This document shows, in pieces, positions 1-8,773 of a stretch of DNA of 44,589 nt. The stretch lies in NCBI GenBank assembly GCA_946537725.1, contig CAMNFZ010000002.1:1-44589 (forward strand), written 5' to 3'. Made by a program: the position numbers and the translations under genes. How positions within the stretch are numbered: position 1 is the stretch's first letter; the number at the start of each line of letters is the position of its first letter. Below the pieces are notes generated by a model. The model did not search any database. It was given only the letters and a program-made list of their open reading frames with translations, and was not told the origin of the DNA. The DNA comes from an uncultured Methanosphaera sp. Its GTDB lineage: Archaea > Methanobacteriota > Methanobacteria > Methanobacteriales > Methanobacteriaceae.

Positions 1-51
<51 letters not shown>

Positions 52-63
52 AAATAAAGTTAG

Positions 64-136
<73 letters not shown>

Positions 137-170
137 ACTTCCATCTTACAATAGTTTATTTATAATTGAT

Positions 171-182
171 TATATATAAACT
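171..182 (-). promoter_or_regulatory. TATA box for the tRNA-Asn transcript
   Basis: The minus strand reads AAGTTTATATATAATC about 35 nt before the 5' end of tRNA-Asn. This matches an archaeal BRE plus TATA element at the usual distance from a start just upstream of a tRNA. The assignment is by motif and position only. Confidence 0.55.
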
Positions 183-240
183 TATCTGTCAAAGTTCTTA
201 AACCCAACAGTTTTAGTACAATATAATATTTGTTTTCATA

Positions 241-250
241 GTATATATAC
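241..250 (+). promoter_or_regulatory. Candidate TATA element upstream of the radical SAM gene
   Basis: GTATATATAC lies in the 281-bp gap between tRNA-Asn and the gene at 418. If used in the plus direction it gives an A-rich leader of roughly 140 nt that is almost free of G and C. The core is nearly palindromic, so it could also act on the minus strand. The same string TATATATACTTTATGG recurs at about 41744 between tRNA-Met and the second thiC. Confidence 0.35.
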
Positions 251-417
251 TTTATGGAAAGCAAAAAATAATAAAAGAATTAAAACAACAAAAACAAGAA
301 TAAAAGAAAAAATAAAAATAAAACAATAAAAATAAGTACTAAAAAAGTGTTAAATAATAAACAAGATAAAAATCATAAAGATTAACTATAATTATAATTA
401 AAGGGAGTTCTATAAAC

Positions 418-1428
418 ATGGATTTAATTGAAAAAATCAAAAATAAAGAAATATTTGATTTATTAATTGAAGCAGATAAAATTACCCAAAAAACACATGG
501 AAAACAAGTAACACTAGAAAGAGCCATATTCCTATCATGGTGGTGTGAAAAAGGAGACTGTAAATTCTGTTATATGTCTTCACAAAAAGATAGAATTGAC
601 AATCCAGACAAAGCAAAAAGACATGTGAAAGGTATATATGCAGAAGCTGAACTAACAAAAAGAATGGGATGGAACATTGAATTCCTCTCAGGAGGCTATG
701 GAATATATTCTACTGATGAAATAAAAGAAATCAGTGAAACAATATATGACATAACAGACAATCCAGTATGGTTAAACATAGGAATAACTGAAGAATTAGA
801 TCAATATGGTGAAGAAATAGTAGGTGTAACTGGAGCAATAGAAACAGCAAATCCCACTTTTCACGATAAAATATGTCCAAGCAAATCCATCCCCGACATA
901 AAAAACATGTTAAAAACTGCAGGAGAATTAGGTTATAAAAAAGCGATTACAATAATTATAGGTTTAGGTGAGGAAATTGAACATCTTAATGATTTATTTG
1001 AATTAATTGAAGAATTAGACATAGATAGAATTATATTTTATTCATTAAATCCACATCCTGATACAGAATATCATTTAACCCCACAACCTGCATCATTATA
1101 TTATGCAAGCATCGTTGCAAGCACCAGAATAAGATTCCCAAACATTGAAATTATAACTGGAACATGGACAGATAACCTTGCAAATATGGGTGTTTTACTA
1201 AAAGCAGGAAGTAATGGACTAACAAAATTCCCTTTATTTAAGATGTATGGAAATAGATTTGGAAAAAGAGTAGAGGAAGAAGTATACTGGGCAGACAGAG
1301 AACTTAAAGGAAGTTTTTCAGATATGAGCCTATTAACAAAAGGAAATAACTTAAGACCTGAATTAGATCCGTATATTCAAAGATACATTGATATGTGTTA
1401 TGATAACTTAGATATCAAAAAAATATAA
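418..1428 (+). CDS. Radical SAM protein of the BioB/HydE/PylB-like class
   Basis: The 336-aa protein has its iron-sulfur motif at C43, C48 and C51 (context WWCEKGDCKFCYMSS). The spacing is CX4CX2C rather than the usual CX3CX2C. Downstream sequence is BioB-like: the ITEELDQYG/GAIETANPTFHDKICPS region resembles the substrate-side strands of biotin-synthase-type TIM barrels, followed by an IIIGLGEEIEHLNDL strand-helix typical of the family. The start follows AAAGGGAG with suitable spacing. It stands alone after a long leader. The reaction cannot be read from the sequence. HmdB, a cofactor enzyme of Hmd hydrogenase, also has an unusual Cys motif (CX5CX2C) and is a possible relative, but the spacing differs and no hmd gene is in the window. 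Confidence 0.85.
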   Translation: MDLIEKIKNKEIFDLLIEADKITQKTHGKQVTLERAIFLSWWCEKGDCKFCYMSSQKDRIDNPDKAKRHVKGIYAEAELTKRMGWNIEFLSGGYGIYSTDEIKEISETIYDITDNPVWLNIGITEELDQYGEEIVGVTGAIETANPTFHDKICPSKSIPDIKNMLKTAGELGYKKAITIIIGLGEEIEHLNDLFELIEELDIDRIIFYSLNPHPDTEYHLTPQPASLYYASIVASTRIRFPNIEIITGTWTDNLANMGVLLKAGSNGLTKFPLFKMYGNRFGKRVEEEVYWADRELKGSFSDMSLLTKGNNLRPELDPYIQRYIDMCYDNLDIKKI

Positions 1429-1560
1429 TTTAAAATAAAATAATCTAAAAATTTAAATTAATTAAAATCAAAATATTAATATATAATATAATATTATCTT
1501 TCTATGAAAAAAAATAAAATAAATAAAATATATTGAATTGGAGGAATCATTATTACAGAC

Positions 1561-2919
1561 ATGATGTGTGGTCTTGAAATCCACGTACAATTAGATACAA
1601 ATTCAAAATTATTTTGCAGTTGTCCAACAAACTATCAATCTGCACCAAACAATACAAACATATGCCATGTATGTTTAAACCAGCCAGGAGCTAAACCATA
1701 TCCACCTAACCAAAGTGTTTTAGATAAAGCAATAAAAGTTGCTTTAATGTTAGGATGTGATATTTCTGATGAAATCATATATTTCATGAGAAAACACTAT
1801 GATTATCCTGATTTATCTAGTGGATACCAGAGAACTTCTGTTCCTGTAGGTATAAATGGTGAACTAAATGGTGTTAGAATTCACGAAATTCACGTAGAAG
1901 AAGATCCTGGACAGTACAAACCCGACAGAGGAACAGTTGACTTCAACAGATCAGGAATTCCTTTAATCGAAATTGTTACAGAACCTGATATGAAATCACC
2001 AGAAGAAGCTAGAAACTTCTTAAATGAACTAGTTCGTGTACTAAACTATAGTGGATGTACTCGTGGTGAAGGTACTATGAGAGCTGATGTTAACATTTCT
2101 ATAGAAGGTGGAAAAAGAGCAGAAGTAAAAAATGTTAACTCTATTCGTGGTGCATACAAAGTACTTAAATTCGAATTAATCAGACAGAAAAATATTCTCC
2201 GTCGTGGAGGAGAAGTACAACAAGAAACTCGTGCATTTTTAGAATCTCAAATGATTACAGTTCCTATGAGATCAAAAGAAGATGCGGATGATTATAGATA
2301 CATCCCTGATCCAGATTTACCACCGTTAAAAATTGATTCAGAGCATGTTGAAAAAATTAGGGAAGAAATGCCTGAACCAGCTCATCTTAAAAGTGCAAGA
2401 TTTGTTGAACAGTATGGTATTGATGCTGCAGACGCAAAAGTATTGACTTCAGAACTTGAATTAGCAGATGCTTTCGAAAAAGTATGTGAAAAAGTTGATC
2501 CAAATGTTGCAGCAAGATTAATGAGAGACGAATTAAAACGTGTGTTACATTATAATAAAATAGAATACTCTGAAAGTAAAATTACACCAGAGGATATCAT
2601 TGAGTTAATTGAATTAATTAATTCCAAACAAATAACTCCTGAAGCAGCACATAAATTAATTGAACAAATGCCGGGAAATGATAAAACACCAACTGAAATT
2701 GGTAAAGAAATGGACATTATTGGGGTAGTTGAAGATGATGCTGTGAACAGTGCAGTTTCACAAGCTATTGATGAAAATCCACAAGCTGTAACAGACTACA
2801 AAAATGGTAAAGATAATGCAGTAAACTTCCTAGTTGGTCAAGTAATGAGATTAACTAGAGGAAAAGCTAATGCCGGTGAAGTAAATAAATTAATTAAAGA
2901 AAAATTAGATTCCTTATAA
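1561..2919 (+). CDS. gatB: Aspartyl/glutamyl-tRNA amidotransferase subunit B
   Basis: GatB binds Glu-tRNA(Gln) or Asp-tRNA(Asn), phosphorylates the mischarged residue and works with GatA (amidase) and GatC. The 452-aa protein opens with MMCGLEIHVQLDT and has the kinase-domain signature RSGIPLIEIVTEPDM plus GEGTMRADVNIS. A helical YqeY-like tail follows, ending in VMRLTRGKANAGEVNKLIKEKL. gatA and gatC are not nearby. The start is uncertain. A strong Shine-Dalgarno GGAGG at 1540-1544 is 16 nt from the ATG, too far, while in-frame ATT codons at 1549 and 1552 sit at normal spacing. An in-frame TGA at 1534 rules out anything longer. Confidence 0.96.
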   Translation: MMCGLEIHVQLDTNSKLFCSCPTNYQSAPNNTNICHVCLNQPGAKPYPPNQSVLDKAIKVALMLGCDISDEIIYFMRKHYDYPDLSSGYQRTSVPVGINGELNGVRIHEIHVEEDPGQYKPDRGTVDFNRSGIPLIEIVTEPDMKSPEEARNFLNELVRVLNYSGCTRGEGTMRADVNISIEGGKRAEVKNVNSIRGAYKVLKFELIRQKNILRRGGEVQQETRAFLESQMITVPMRSKEDADDYRYIPDPDLPPLKIDSEHVEKIREEMPEPAHLKSARFVEQYGIDAADAKVLTSELELADAFEKVCEKVDPNVAARLMRDELKRVLHYNKIEYSESKITPEDIIELIELINSKQITPEAAHKLIEQMPGNDKTPTEIGKEMDIIGVVEDDAVNSAVSQAIDENPQAVTDYKNGKDNAVNFLVGQVMRLTRGKANAGEVNKLIKEKLDSL

Positions 2920-2962
2920 TAAGATACTTTATATTTTTTAAACAACAATGAGGAGAGATTTG

Positions 2963-3769
2963 ATGAGCGATTATAAAAAAGTGAAAGATTACATGACTCG
3001 AGATGTAATTACAGTAACACCAGATATGCCTATTTCAGAAATTAAAAAAATTATTAAAAGCACAGGTCACGATGGATTTCCAGTAGAAAAAGATAATCAA
3101 ATTGTTGGAATAATCACTGCATCTGATCTTCTTATTAGAGATTTAAAACCAACAGTTGAGGGCATGATGTCTGATGATATTGTTATAGCTAATGAAGAAT
3201 TAACTATTAATGATGCTGCACGAGTCATGTTCCGGATGGGAATTTCAAGACTTCCTGTAACTAATGAAAATAGGAAAGTGTTGGGTATTATTACAAACAC
3301 GGATATTCTTCGTTCCCATATAGAACGTTCTACACCAGAGAAAGTTAGTCAATATAGGCAAACTTTAGAACAGTTATATGGTGTTAAAACAGAATTAACT
3401 AAAGAAAAAATAAAAGTATGTGATTTAAAACCTACTCAAGATAAAGTGTATGCTGATGAATTACAGGGCAGAACTTATGAGATTGAAAAAGGTTTGGCAG
3501 AACCGATTATGTCTGTGAAAATGGATGAACATAAATATTTAGTTATTGATGGTCATCATAGATTAGTTGCATCTACTCAGATGGGTAATGATGAAATTAC
3601 TGCTTATGTTATTTCTATTGATAAACCTATTAAGTTAGGAATAGAGAAAACTGCTGAAAAGAATGGAATATTTACAATAGATGATATTGAAATTATTAAT
3701 GATGCTCAGCATCCTCTTATAGCCATTACAGGTAGTTTAAGAGATAATAATACAAGAATAAAGAAGTGA
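2963..3769 (+). CDS. Two CBS domains fused to a ParB/SerK-like domain
   Basis: Residues 1-125 hold a tandem CBS pair (VKDYMTRDVITVTPDMPISEI, IVGIITASDLL; then MMSDDIVIANEELTINDAARVM, VLGIITNTDIL), which normally senses adenine nucleotides. Residues of about 140-268 form a ParB/sulfiredoxin-fold region with the motif YLVIDGHHRLVAS. That DGHHR motif occurs in ParB proteins and in the free-serine kinases SerK and SbnI, so a nucleotide-regulated small-molecule kinase is plausible but inferred. I chose ATG 2963 because AGGAGAG at 2951-2957 lies correctly before it; the upstream ATG at 2948 would precede the Shine-Dalgarno. It is 6 nt from hisE and probably cotranscribed. Function is not established. 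Confidence 0.82.
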   Translation: MSDYKKVKDYMTRDVITVTPDMPISEIKKIIKSTGHDGFPVEKDNQIVGIITASDLLIRDLKPTVEGMMSDDIVIANEELTINDAARVMFRMGISRLPVTNENRKVLGIITNTDILRSHIERSTPEKVSQYRQTLEQLYGVKTELTKEKIKVCDLKPTQDKVYADELQGRTYEIEKGLAEPIMSVKMDEHKYLVIDGHHRLVASTQMGNDEITAYVISIDKPIKLGIEKTAEKNGIFTIDDIEIINDAQHPLIAITGSLRDNNTRIKK

Positions 3770-3775
3770 ATTAGA

Positions 3776-4063
3776 ATGAAAGATGATATTATTAGAGAAG
3801 TTTACAATACTCTCGTAGATAGAAAGAATAATCCTACTGATTCATATACATCAAAGTTAATGCAGGACTCAGATAAAAAGGCGGAGGATAAAATATTAGA
3901 GAAGTTAGGTGAAGAGGCTACTGAAGTTATTCTTGCCAGTAAGAATAATGAGGATTTAGTTCATGAATCTGCTGATCTTATATTTTTCACTATTCTTAAC
4001 CTTGCATATAAAGGGATTGAAATAGATGATTTATTTGATGAACTTATTGAAAGACATAAATAA
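3776..4063 (+). CDS. hisE: Phosphoribosyl-ATP pyrophosphohydrolase
   Basis: HisE hydrolyses phosphoribosyl-ATP to phosphoribosyl-AMP, the second step of histidine synthesis. At 95 aa it has the normal length for a stand-alone HisE and carries the MazG-like all-alpha metal-binding pattern [19 protein letters not shown]...[21 protein letters not shown]. It starts 6 nt after the CBS-ParB gene, suggesting cotranscription. No other his genes are in the window and HisI is not fused to it. Confidence 0.93.
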   Translation: MKDDIIREVYNTLVDRKNNPTDSYTSKLMQDSDKKAEDKILEKLGEEATEVILASKNNEDLVHESADLIFFTILNLAYKGIEIDDLFDELIERHK

Positions 4064-4088
4064 TCATCTTTAAACTTTTTTTTAATGT

Positions 4089-6257
4089 TTATTTTTGAGT
4101 ATTGATTTTATTTATTAATTTTGTATAATTGTCCCATTTTTCTTGGTTTATGTATTTTTTTAGTTTTAAGTTTTTTTCTGTTTCTATTAGAGTGTTCAGT
4201 GTTATTAGTTTTATTGCTTTTTTTATGTCTATTCGTTTTAGTACTTTTTTTGTATATGGGCGTTTTGAGTCTAGTATTACTATGCTTTTTAAGTAACTTT
4301 TTACTATCCATGTGTTTAGTACTAACATTGTTATGTATGCTGTTTCGTAGTTATCAAATGATAGGTAGTAGCATGTATCATCTAGCATCATTGGTTTTTC
4401 ATTGTATACTAAGCTGAATAGTCCCTCTTTATAAAAACCTGAAATTGCTACTTTATACTTTTTAAATGTATATTCTCCAATACCAAAAATACTGTACTTT
4501 GGAGCGTTATGATAAATATTACTTTTACGTTTAAGGAAATAGTCTTCATTTCTTTCTAAGTATTGCCATGTTGATGGGTATTTCTCTTTAATGTATGAAG
4601 TGTCCTCTTTTAGTTTATGTTGTGTGATTATAGTTCTCCTATCCGATGAAGTAACCATAGGAATTTTAATATCACTACTTTTAAGTAAGGGATATAATAA
4701 ATCATCCTCCAAAAGAACAACATCCTCCTTTTTATTTTTATATTTATCGCCATCACAACTTAATTCCATAATCTTTGTACAATCATGTTTTATACCCTGC
4801 CTCCATTCAAAACAACACTCGCCATCTATATCAACCACATTATCCAAATTGGAATAAAACTGTCCATTGACAATACCCATACGGGAGTGTATACTACCAT
4901 CAAAGTTATAAACATTACAAAAGTCCAGTAACTTATTATTCTCATTAAATTGTATGAAGAGAATGCAGGAGGATGTATCTGCATTAAATATTTCTAATGA
5001 ATCAAAACGTATAATTTCCATCTCTGATAATTGAATATTATCTTTTATCAAATATTCAAATATATTACAAGCTATTTGAAACTTACACAAGAATATGAAA
5101 GTAGCCGTAGTATTTTTAAATGTTTTAATAAGATGTAAAAGAATATTTTCGGAGATATCAAAATTACTACTGCCTGTTGTTGCATCAAAGAAATTTAAAT
5201 TTTTAATATTTTCTTTTTGTGGAATATTGTTTGAATCATACTTAGATAACCGGGTATTTGTAACCCACGGAGGATTACCTACCAACAAATACTCATCATA
5301 ATCATTACTTAATAATTTATTAAAATCAAAATCAAAGACATTAACATTATATAACATAACATCAGGTAAATTCATACGTACTTCCTTCAGATATGATTCA
5401 TTAACATCTATACCAATGACAGGAGTATTTGGATAATATGAATGTGAAGCTTGAATAAAATTTCCAATACCACAAGTAGGTTCAATTATCAAATCTGGAT
5501 GTAAAACGTGTCTTTCTAGAATATATTCAAATACTTGTCTTGCAAAATAGAGTGGTGTTTGGAAATCGCCAAATTCTTTCTTTACATCAACAACTGGCAA
5601 GTTTGTATTTTTATTTGTATAAGTATATTTAATCCTCCACTGAAAAGCATTTGAAACCGTCAGATAACCTTGTTTTGGAGGATTTTCAATTATTTCTTCG
5701 GCAAGATTATTTAAGGTAGTTTTATCACCGGGGAGTTTACATTGTTCTAGATAATAAACAATTTTTTCCTTACTCCATTTATTTTGAAGCATTTTTCTAA
5801 GATTAGATGTTAACTTATAATCCCCTGTTTCATCAGCATCTATAAAAGTACATGAATCAAAGAAAAGATAACATTTTCCTTCTTTTTCATTTTTTTCATA
5901 AAGAAATAACAATAAATTATAACCTAATCCATAAATTTTCTGGCGAATGTCAAGGAATGGACAGGAATTCTGTGGTTTATTAAGGGAAGTTACCTTTAAA
6001 TCCGTGTTAATATCTTCGTCAGGAAAATCAACACCCATACTAGAAGAACCTAGTTTGAAATCATATTTGTTTAACAAATGTTTCTTAAATTCATGTTCTA
6101 TGTATGTGCCTATTGTTTTTCCATCATTAATCCCCAATAACTCCGGATGATCAATGCTGTTAGCACGGGCACAAAAATATTCCGCTTCTTTAATCAACAA
6201 ATTCTTAGTTAATTTCATAAGTACTATTATGATAATTCGAGTAAATAAATATTTCAT
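4089..6257 (-). CDS. Fused PD-(D/E)XK endonuclease and N6-adenine DNA methylase (type IIG-like)
   Basis: This 722-aa protein appears to join both halves of a restriction-modification system. Residues 20-125 look like a PD-(D/E)XK nuclease: E54, then GVDFP with D77 and TDLK with D86 and K88, followed by RQKIYGLGYNLLLF. The methylase begins with FGDFQTP (about 229). The SAM-binding motif is IIEPTCGIGNFI (258-269), the catalytic motif is NPPW (328-331), and a long C-terminal part (about 480-720) may recognise the target. It has no separate specificity or methylase partner and is isolated between unrelated genes, as expected for a mobile defence gene. The hydrophobic first 13 residues look spurious. 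ATG at 6218 is an alternative start with a TATA-like sequence about 25 nt upstream of it. The target site cannot be predicted. Confidence 0.8.
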   Translation of the reverse strand: MKYLFTRIIIIVLMKLTKNLLIKEAEYFCARANSIDHPELLGINDGKTIGTYIEHEFKKHLLNKYDFKLGSSSMGVDFPDEDINTDLKVTSLNKPQNSCPFLDIRQKIYGLGYNLLLFLYEKNEKEGKCYLFFDSCTFIDADETGDYKLTSNLRKMLQNKWSKEKIVYYLEQCKLPGDKTTLNNLAEEIIENPPKQGYLTVSNAFQWRIKYTYTNKNTNLPVVDVKKEFGDFQTPLYFARQVFEYILERHVLHPDLIIEPTCGIGNFIQASHSYYPNTPVIGIDVNESYLKEVRMNLPDVMLYNVNVFDFDFNKLLSNDYDEYLLVGNPPWVTNTRLSKYDSNNIPQKENIKNLNFFDATTGSSNFDISENILLHLIKTFKNTTATFIFLCKFQIACNIFEYLIKDNIQLSEMEIIRFDSLEIFNADTSSCILFIQFNENNKLLDFCNVYNFDGSIHSRMGIVNGQFYSNLDNVVDIDGECCFEWRQGIKHDCTKIMELSCDGDKYKNKKEDVVLLEDDLLYPLLKSSDIKIPMVTSSDRRTIITQHKLKEDTSYIKEKYPSTWQYLERNEDYFLKRKSNIYHNAPKYSIFGIGEYTFKKYKVAISGFYKEGLFSLVYNEKPMMLDDTCYYLSFDNYETAYITMLVLNTWIVKSYLKSIVILDSKRPYTKKVLKRIDIKKAIKLITLNTLIETEKNLKLKKYINQEKWDNYTKLINKINTQK

Positions 6258-6358
6258 AAAAAGTATTCGAGTTGATAAAAAGTCATTTAAAAACAGTATA
6301 AAAAAAAGTTTTATATCATGATTTAAAAAAAGGGAATGAGGATATTTGAAGAACCTGT

Positions 6359-8035
6359 TTATTCTTCCTTATATTTTTCTTCATCAGCAACCCTGATTTT
6401 TTTACGCATGATTTTTCCACTAATTGTTTTTGGAAGTTCATCAACGTATTCTATTGCACGTGGATACTTGTATGGTGCAGTTACATGTTTTACGTGATTT
6501 TGTATATCTTTAGTTAATTCTTCAGATGGCTGATATCCTTCAGATAATACTATTGTAGCTTTAACAATCTGTCCTCTAATTGGGTGGGGTATTCCTGTTA
6601 CTGCACAGTCAAGTACTGCACTATGAGATAGTAATGCACTTTCTACTTCATAAGGTCCTATTTTGTAACCTGAACTTTTGATTATGTCATCAATTCTTCC
6701 TTTGTACCAGTAGTAACCGTCTTCATCTTTCCATGCTGAGTCACCAGTATGATAATATCCACCATAAATTGTTTCATTGGTTTTTTCTTCATTATTATAG
6801 TATCCTTTGAACAATCCTAATGGGTATCCTTCGGATATGTCGAAAACTATTTCTCCTTCTTCACCAACATCACATTCTTTTCCTTCAGCATTTAATAATC
6901 TTATGTCAAATAGTGGTGCTGGTTTTCCCATAGAACCTAATTTAATATCCATCCATGGGAAGTTTGCTATTGTTGCTACTGTTTCTGTTTGTCCGAATGA
7001 TTCTCTGATACTGAGTCCTGTTAGTTCTTTGAATCTGTAGTAAACTTCATCATTTAATGGTTCTCCTGCTGTAGAAACATGTTTTAGTGAAGTGAAATCT
7101 AAGTTTTCAATATCTTCCTTGATGAAGAATCTGTACATTGTTGGTGGACAGCATAATGTGGTTATTTTATGATCTAGTGCTTTAGATAATACTTCATATG
7201 GGTGGAATCTGTCGTAGTCATATATGTATATTCCTGAACCGGATATCCATGGACCATATATTTCTCCCCATAATGCTTTTCCCCATCCTGTGTCTGCGAT
7301 GGTGTAATGAAGTCCTCCTTCTACTACTTGGTGCCAGTAATGGGATGTGACTATATGTGCTAATGGGTATCCGAAGCTGTGTTTAATCATTTTTGGTTGT
7401 CCTGTTGAACCTGAAGAGAAAAATAATACAGATGTGTCCTCTACTGTATCATTTTCGTATACTGGTCGTTTAAAATTTGATGATGCTTTTTCCACTTCTT
7501 TTCTTAGATTATACCAGCCTTCTTTTTCTTCTGTTCCCACAAATACTTTGTTAAGTTTAACCCCAAGAGTTTCTTCTACTTCTGCATAGTTTTCTGGTAC
7601 TCCATCTTCTCTTATGACAACCACAGTTTGAATGCCAGCAGAGGTTATACGGTACTCTATATCTTCCGGTTTTAACATGTGTGTTGCTGGTACTGCTATT
7701 GCTTTTATTTTATGTAATGCAAGCATACAGTACCAGAAGTCATACCTGCTTTTTAGAGTTAATAATACTCTGTCACCCTTTGTTACACCTATTGATGTAA
7801 AAAAGTTTGCTGCTTTGTCACTTAAAGTTTTTAAGTCTTTAAATGTGAATACTTTATCCTCTTTATCATCACACCATGATAATGCTACTTTGTCAGGATT
7901 TTCTTTTGCGTATACATCCACTATGTCGTATGCAAAGTTAAAATCTTCTGGCACGTTTATTTTGAAGTTTTTGTAAAAATCTTCGTAGGATGCATATTCT
8001 TCTCGTTCCACGTATTTATTTAATAATGATTCCAT
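6359..8035 (-). CDS. AMP-forming acyl-CoA synthetase (acetate or medium-chain type)
   Basis: The 558-aa member of the ANL superfamily activates a carboxylic acid with ATP and CoA through an acyl-AMP. The P-loop-like motif [16 protein letters not shown], the A5 region ESFGQTET, the [23 protein letters not shown] motif and the C-terminal lysine in [14 protein letters not shown] are all present. The sequence looks like the medium-chain (MACS) group rather than classical acetyl-CoA synthetase. Substrate is uncertain. The start has an excellent Shine-Dalgarno (GGGTGA). It lies 20 nt after an XRE-cupin regulator on the same strand, and the two very likely form an operon. In an acetate-dependent methanogen it could serve acetate or branched-chain acid assimilation (inference). 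Confidence 0.9.
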   Translation of the reverse strand: MESLLNKYVEREEYASYEDFYKNFKINVPEDFNFAYDIVDVYAKENPDKVALSWCDDKEDKVFTFKDLKTLSDKAANFFTSIGVTKGDRVLLTLKSRYDFWYCMLALHKIKAIAVPATHMLKPEDIEYRITSAGIQTVVVIREDGVPENYAEVEETLGVKLNKVFVGTEEKEGWYNLRKEVEKASSNFKRPVYENDTVEDTSVLFFSSGSTGQPKMIKHSFGYPLAHIVTSHYWHQVVEGGLHYTIADTGWGKALWGEIYGPWISGSGIYIYDYDRFHPYEVLSKALDHKITTLCCPPTMYRFFIKEDIENLDFTSLKHVSTAGEPLNDEVYYRFKELTGLSIRESFGQTETVATIANFPWMDIKLGSMGKPAPLFDIRLLNAEGKECDVGEEGEIVFDISEGYPLGLFKGYYNNEEKTNETIYGGYYHTGDSAWKDEDGYYWYKGRIDDIIKSSGYKIGPYEVESALLSHSAVLDCAVTGIPHPIRGQIVKATIVLSEGYQPSEELTKDIQNHVKHVTAPYKYPRAIEYVDELPKTISGKIMRKKIRVADEEKYKEE

Positions 8036-8055
8036 TGGTTTTCACCCTATTTTTT

Positions 8056-8619
8056 TTATTCGTTGTTATTTAATACATCCAAGAATTTAACTGGTTTATT
8101 GTCTAATGCTATCATTGCATGTTTATGTAATGAGTCAAAGTATACTGAATCACCCTCGTTTAGGTCTATAGTATTGTCTTTGATGTATAATCTTAGTTTT
8201 CCTTCCAGCACATATACAAATTCGTAGCCTTTATGATAGTTTGGTTCTGGCATGTAATTATCTTCTCTTGGCATTACTGTTACTATGAATGGTTCAATTG
8301 TTTTATGTGTGAAGTTTGAGGCCAAGTTTTCATAATCATAGGCTTCTCTTCTGTTAATTCTTACTCCTTTGTCCTTTCTTGTTACGGCAAAGACGCTCAT
8401 TCGTGTATCTTCTCCTGTTAGTAACAAACTTGTATCAACGTGGAATATTTGTGATGCTTCATATAATATACTTGCTGGTATGTCCACATCTCCTGTTTCA
8501 TATGATTCATATGTTTTTACGGGTACATCCAATTGTTGTGCCATATCCTGTATACTTATTTCACATACTTCTCGCATATCTTTTACTCTGCTTGCTATTT
8601 CTTTTTTTATATCAGACAT
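8056..8619 (-). CDS. XRE-family transcriptional regulator with cupin domain
   Basis: The 187-aa protein has an N-terminal helix-turn-helix (residues 5-65, MREVCEISIQDMAQQLDVPVKTYESYETG) followed by a cupin_2 sensor domain (about 105-185) with HKGYEFVYVLEGKLRLYI and LNEGDSVYFDSLHKHAMIA. Such proteins sense a small ligand in the cupin barrel and control a neighbouring gene. Its immediate downstream neighbour is the acyl-CoA synthetase, so it probably regulates that gene and itself. Start ATG has GGAG upstream. No clear operator was found in the 154-bp gap before it. Confidence 0.88.
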   Translation of the reverse strand: MSDIKKEIASRVKDMREVCEISIQDMAQQLDVPVKTYESYETGDVDIPASILYEASQIFHVDTSLLLTGEDTRMSVFAVTRKDKGVRINRREAYDYENLASNFTHKTIEPFIVTVMPREDNYMPEPNYHKGYEFVYVLEGKLRLYIKDNTIDLNEGDSVYFDSLHKHAMIALDNKPVKFLDVLNNNE

Positions 8620-8773
8620 GATTTTTAGGCTCCTACTGTATTTTTTTTGGGTTATGATATATTATTCTGTTTAGTATTTTTGTTTAAATTTATATAAAAA
8701 AGAGAACATGATTTGGTATAATATATTATTATATTTAAAAAAAAATGATGGGTATGAATTGGGGAGATAATTT

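Noticed and set aside
4121-4417. 98-codon plus-strand Leu/Phe-rich frame
   Set aside because: It is antisense to the C-terminal part of the restriction-modification gene, whose AAA/AAC-rich codons create it.
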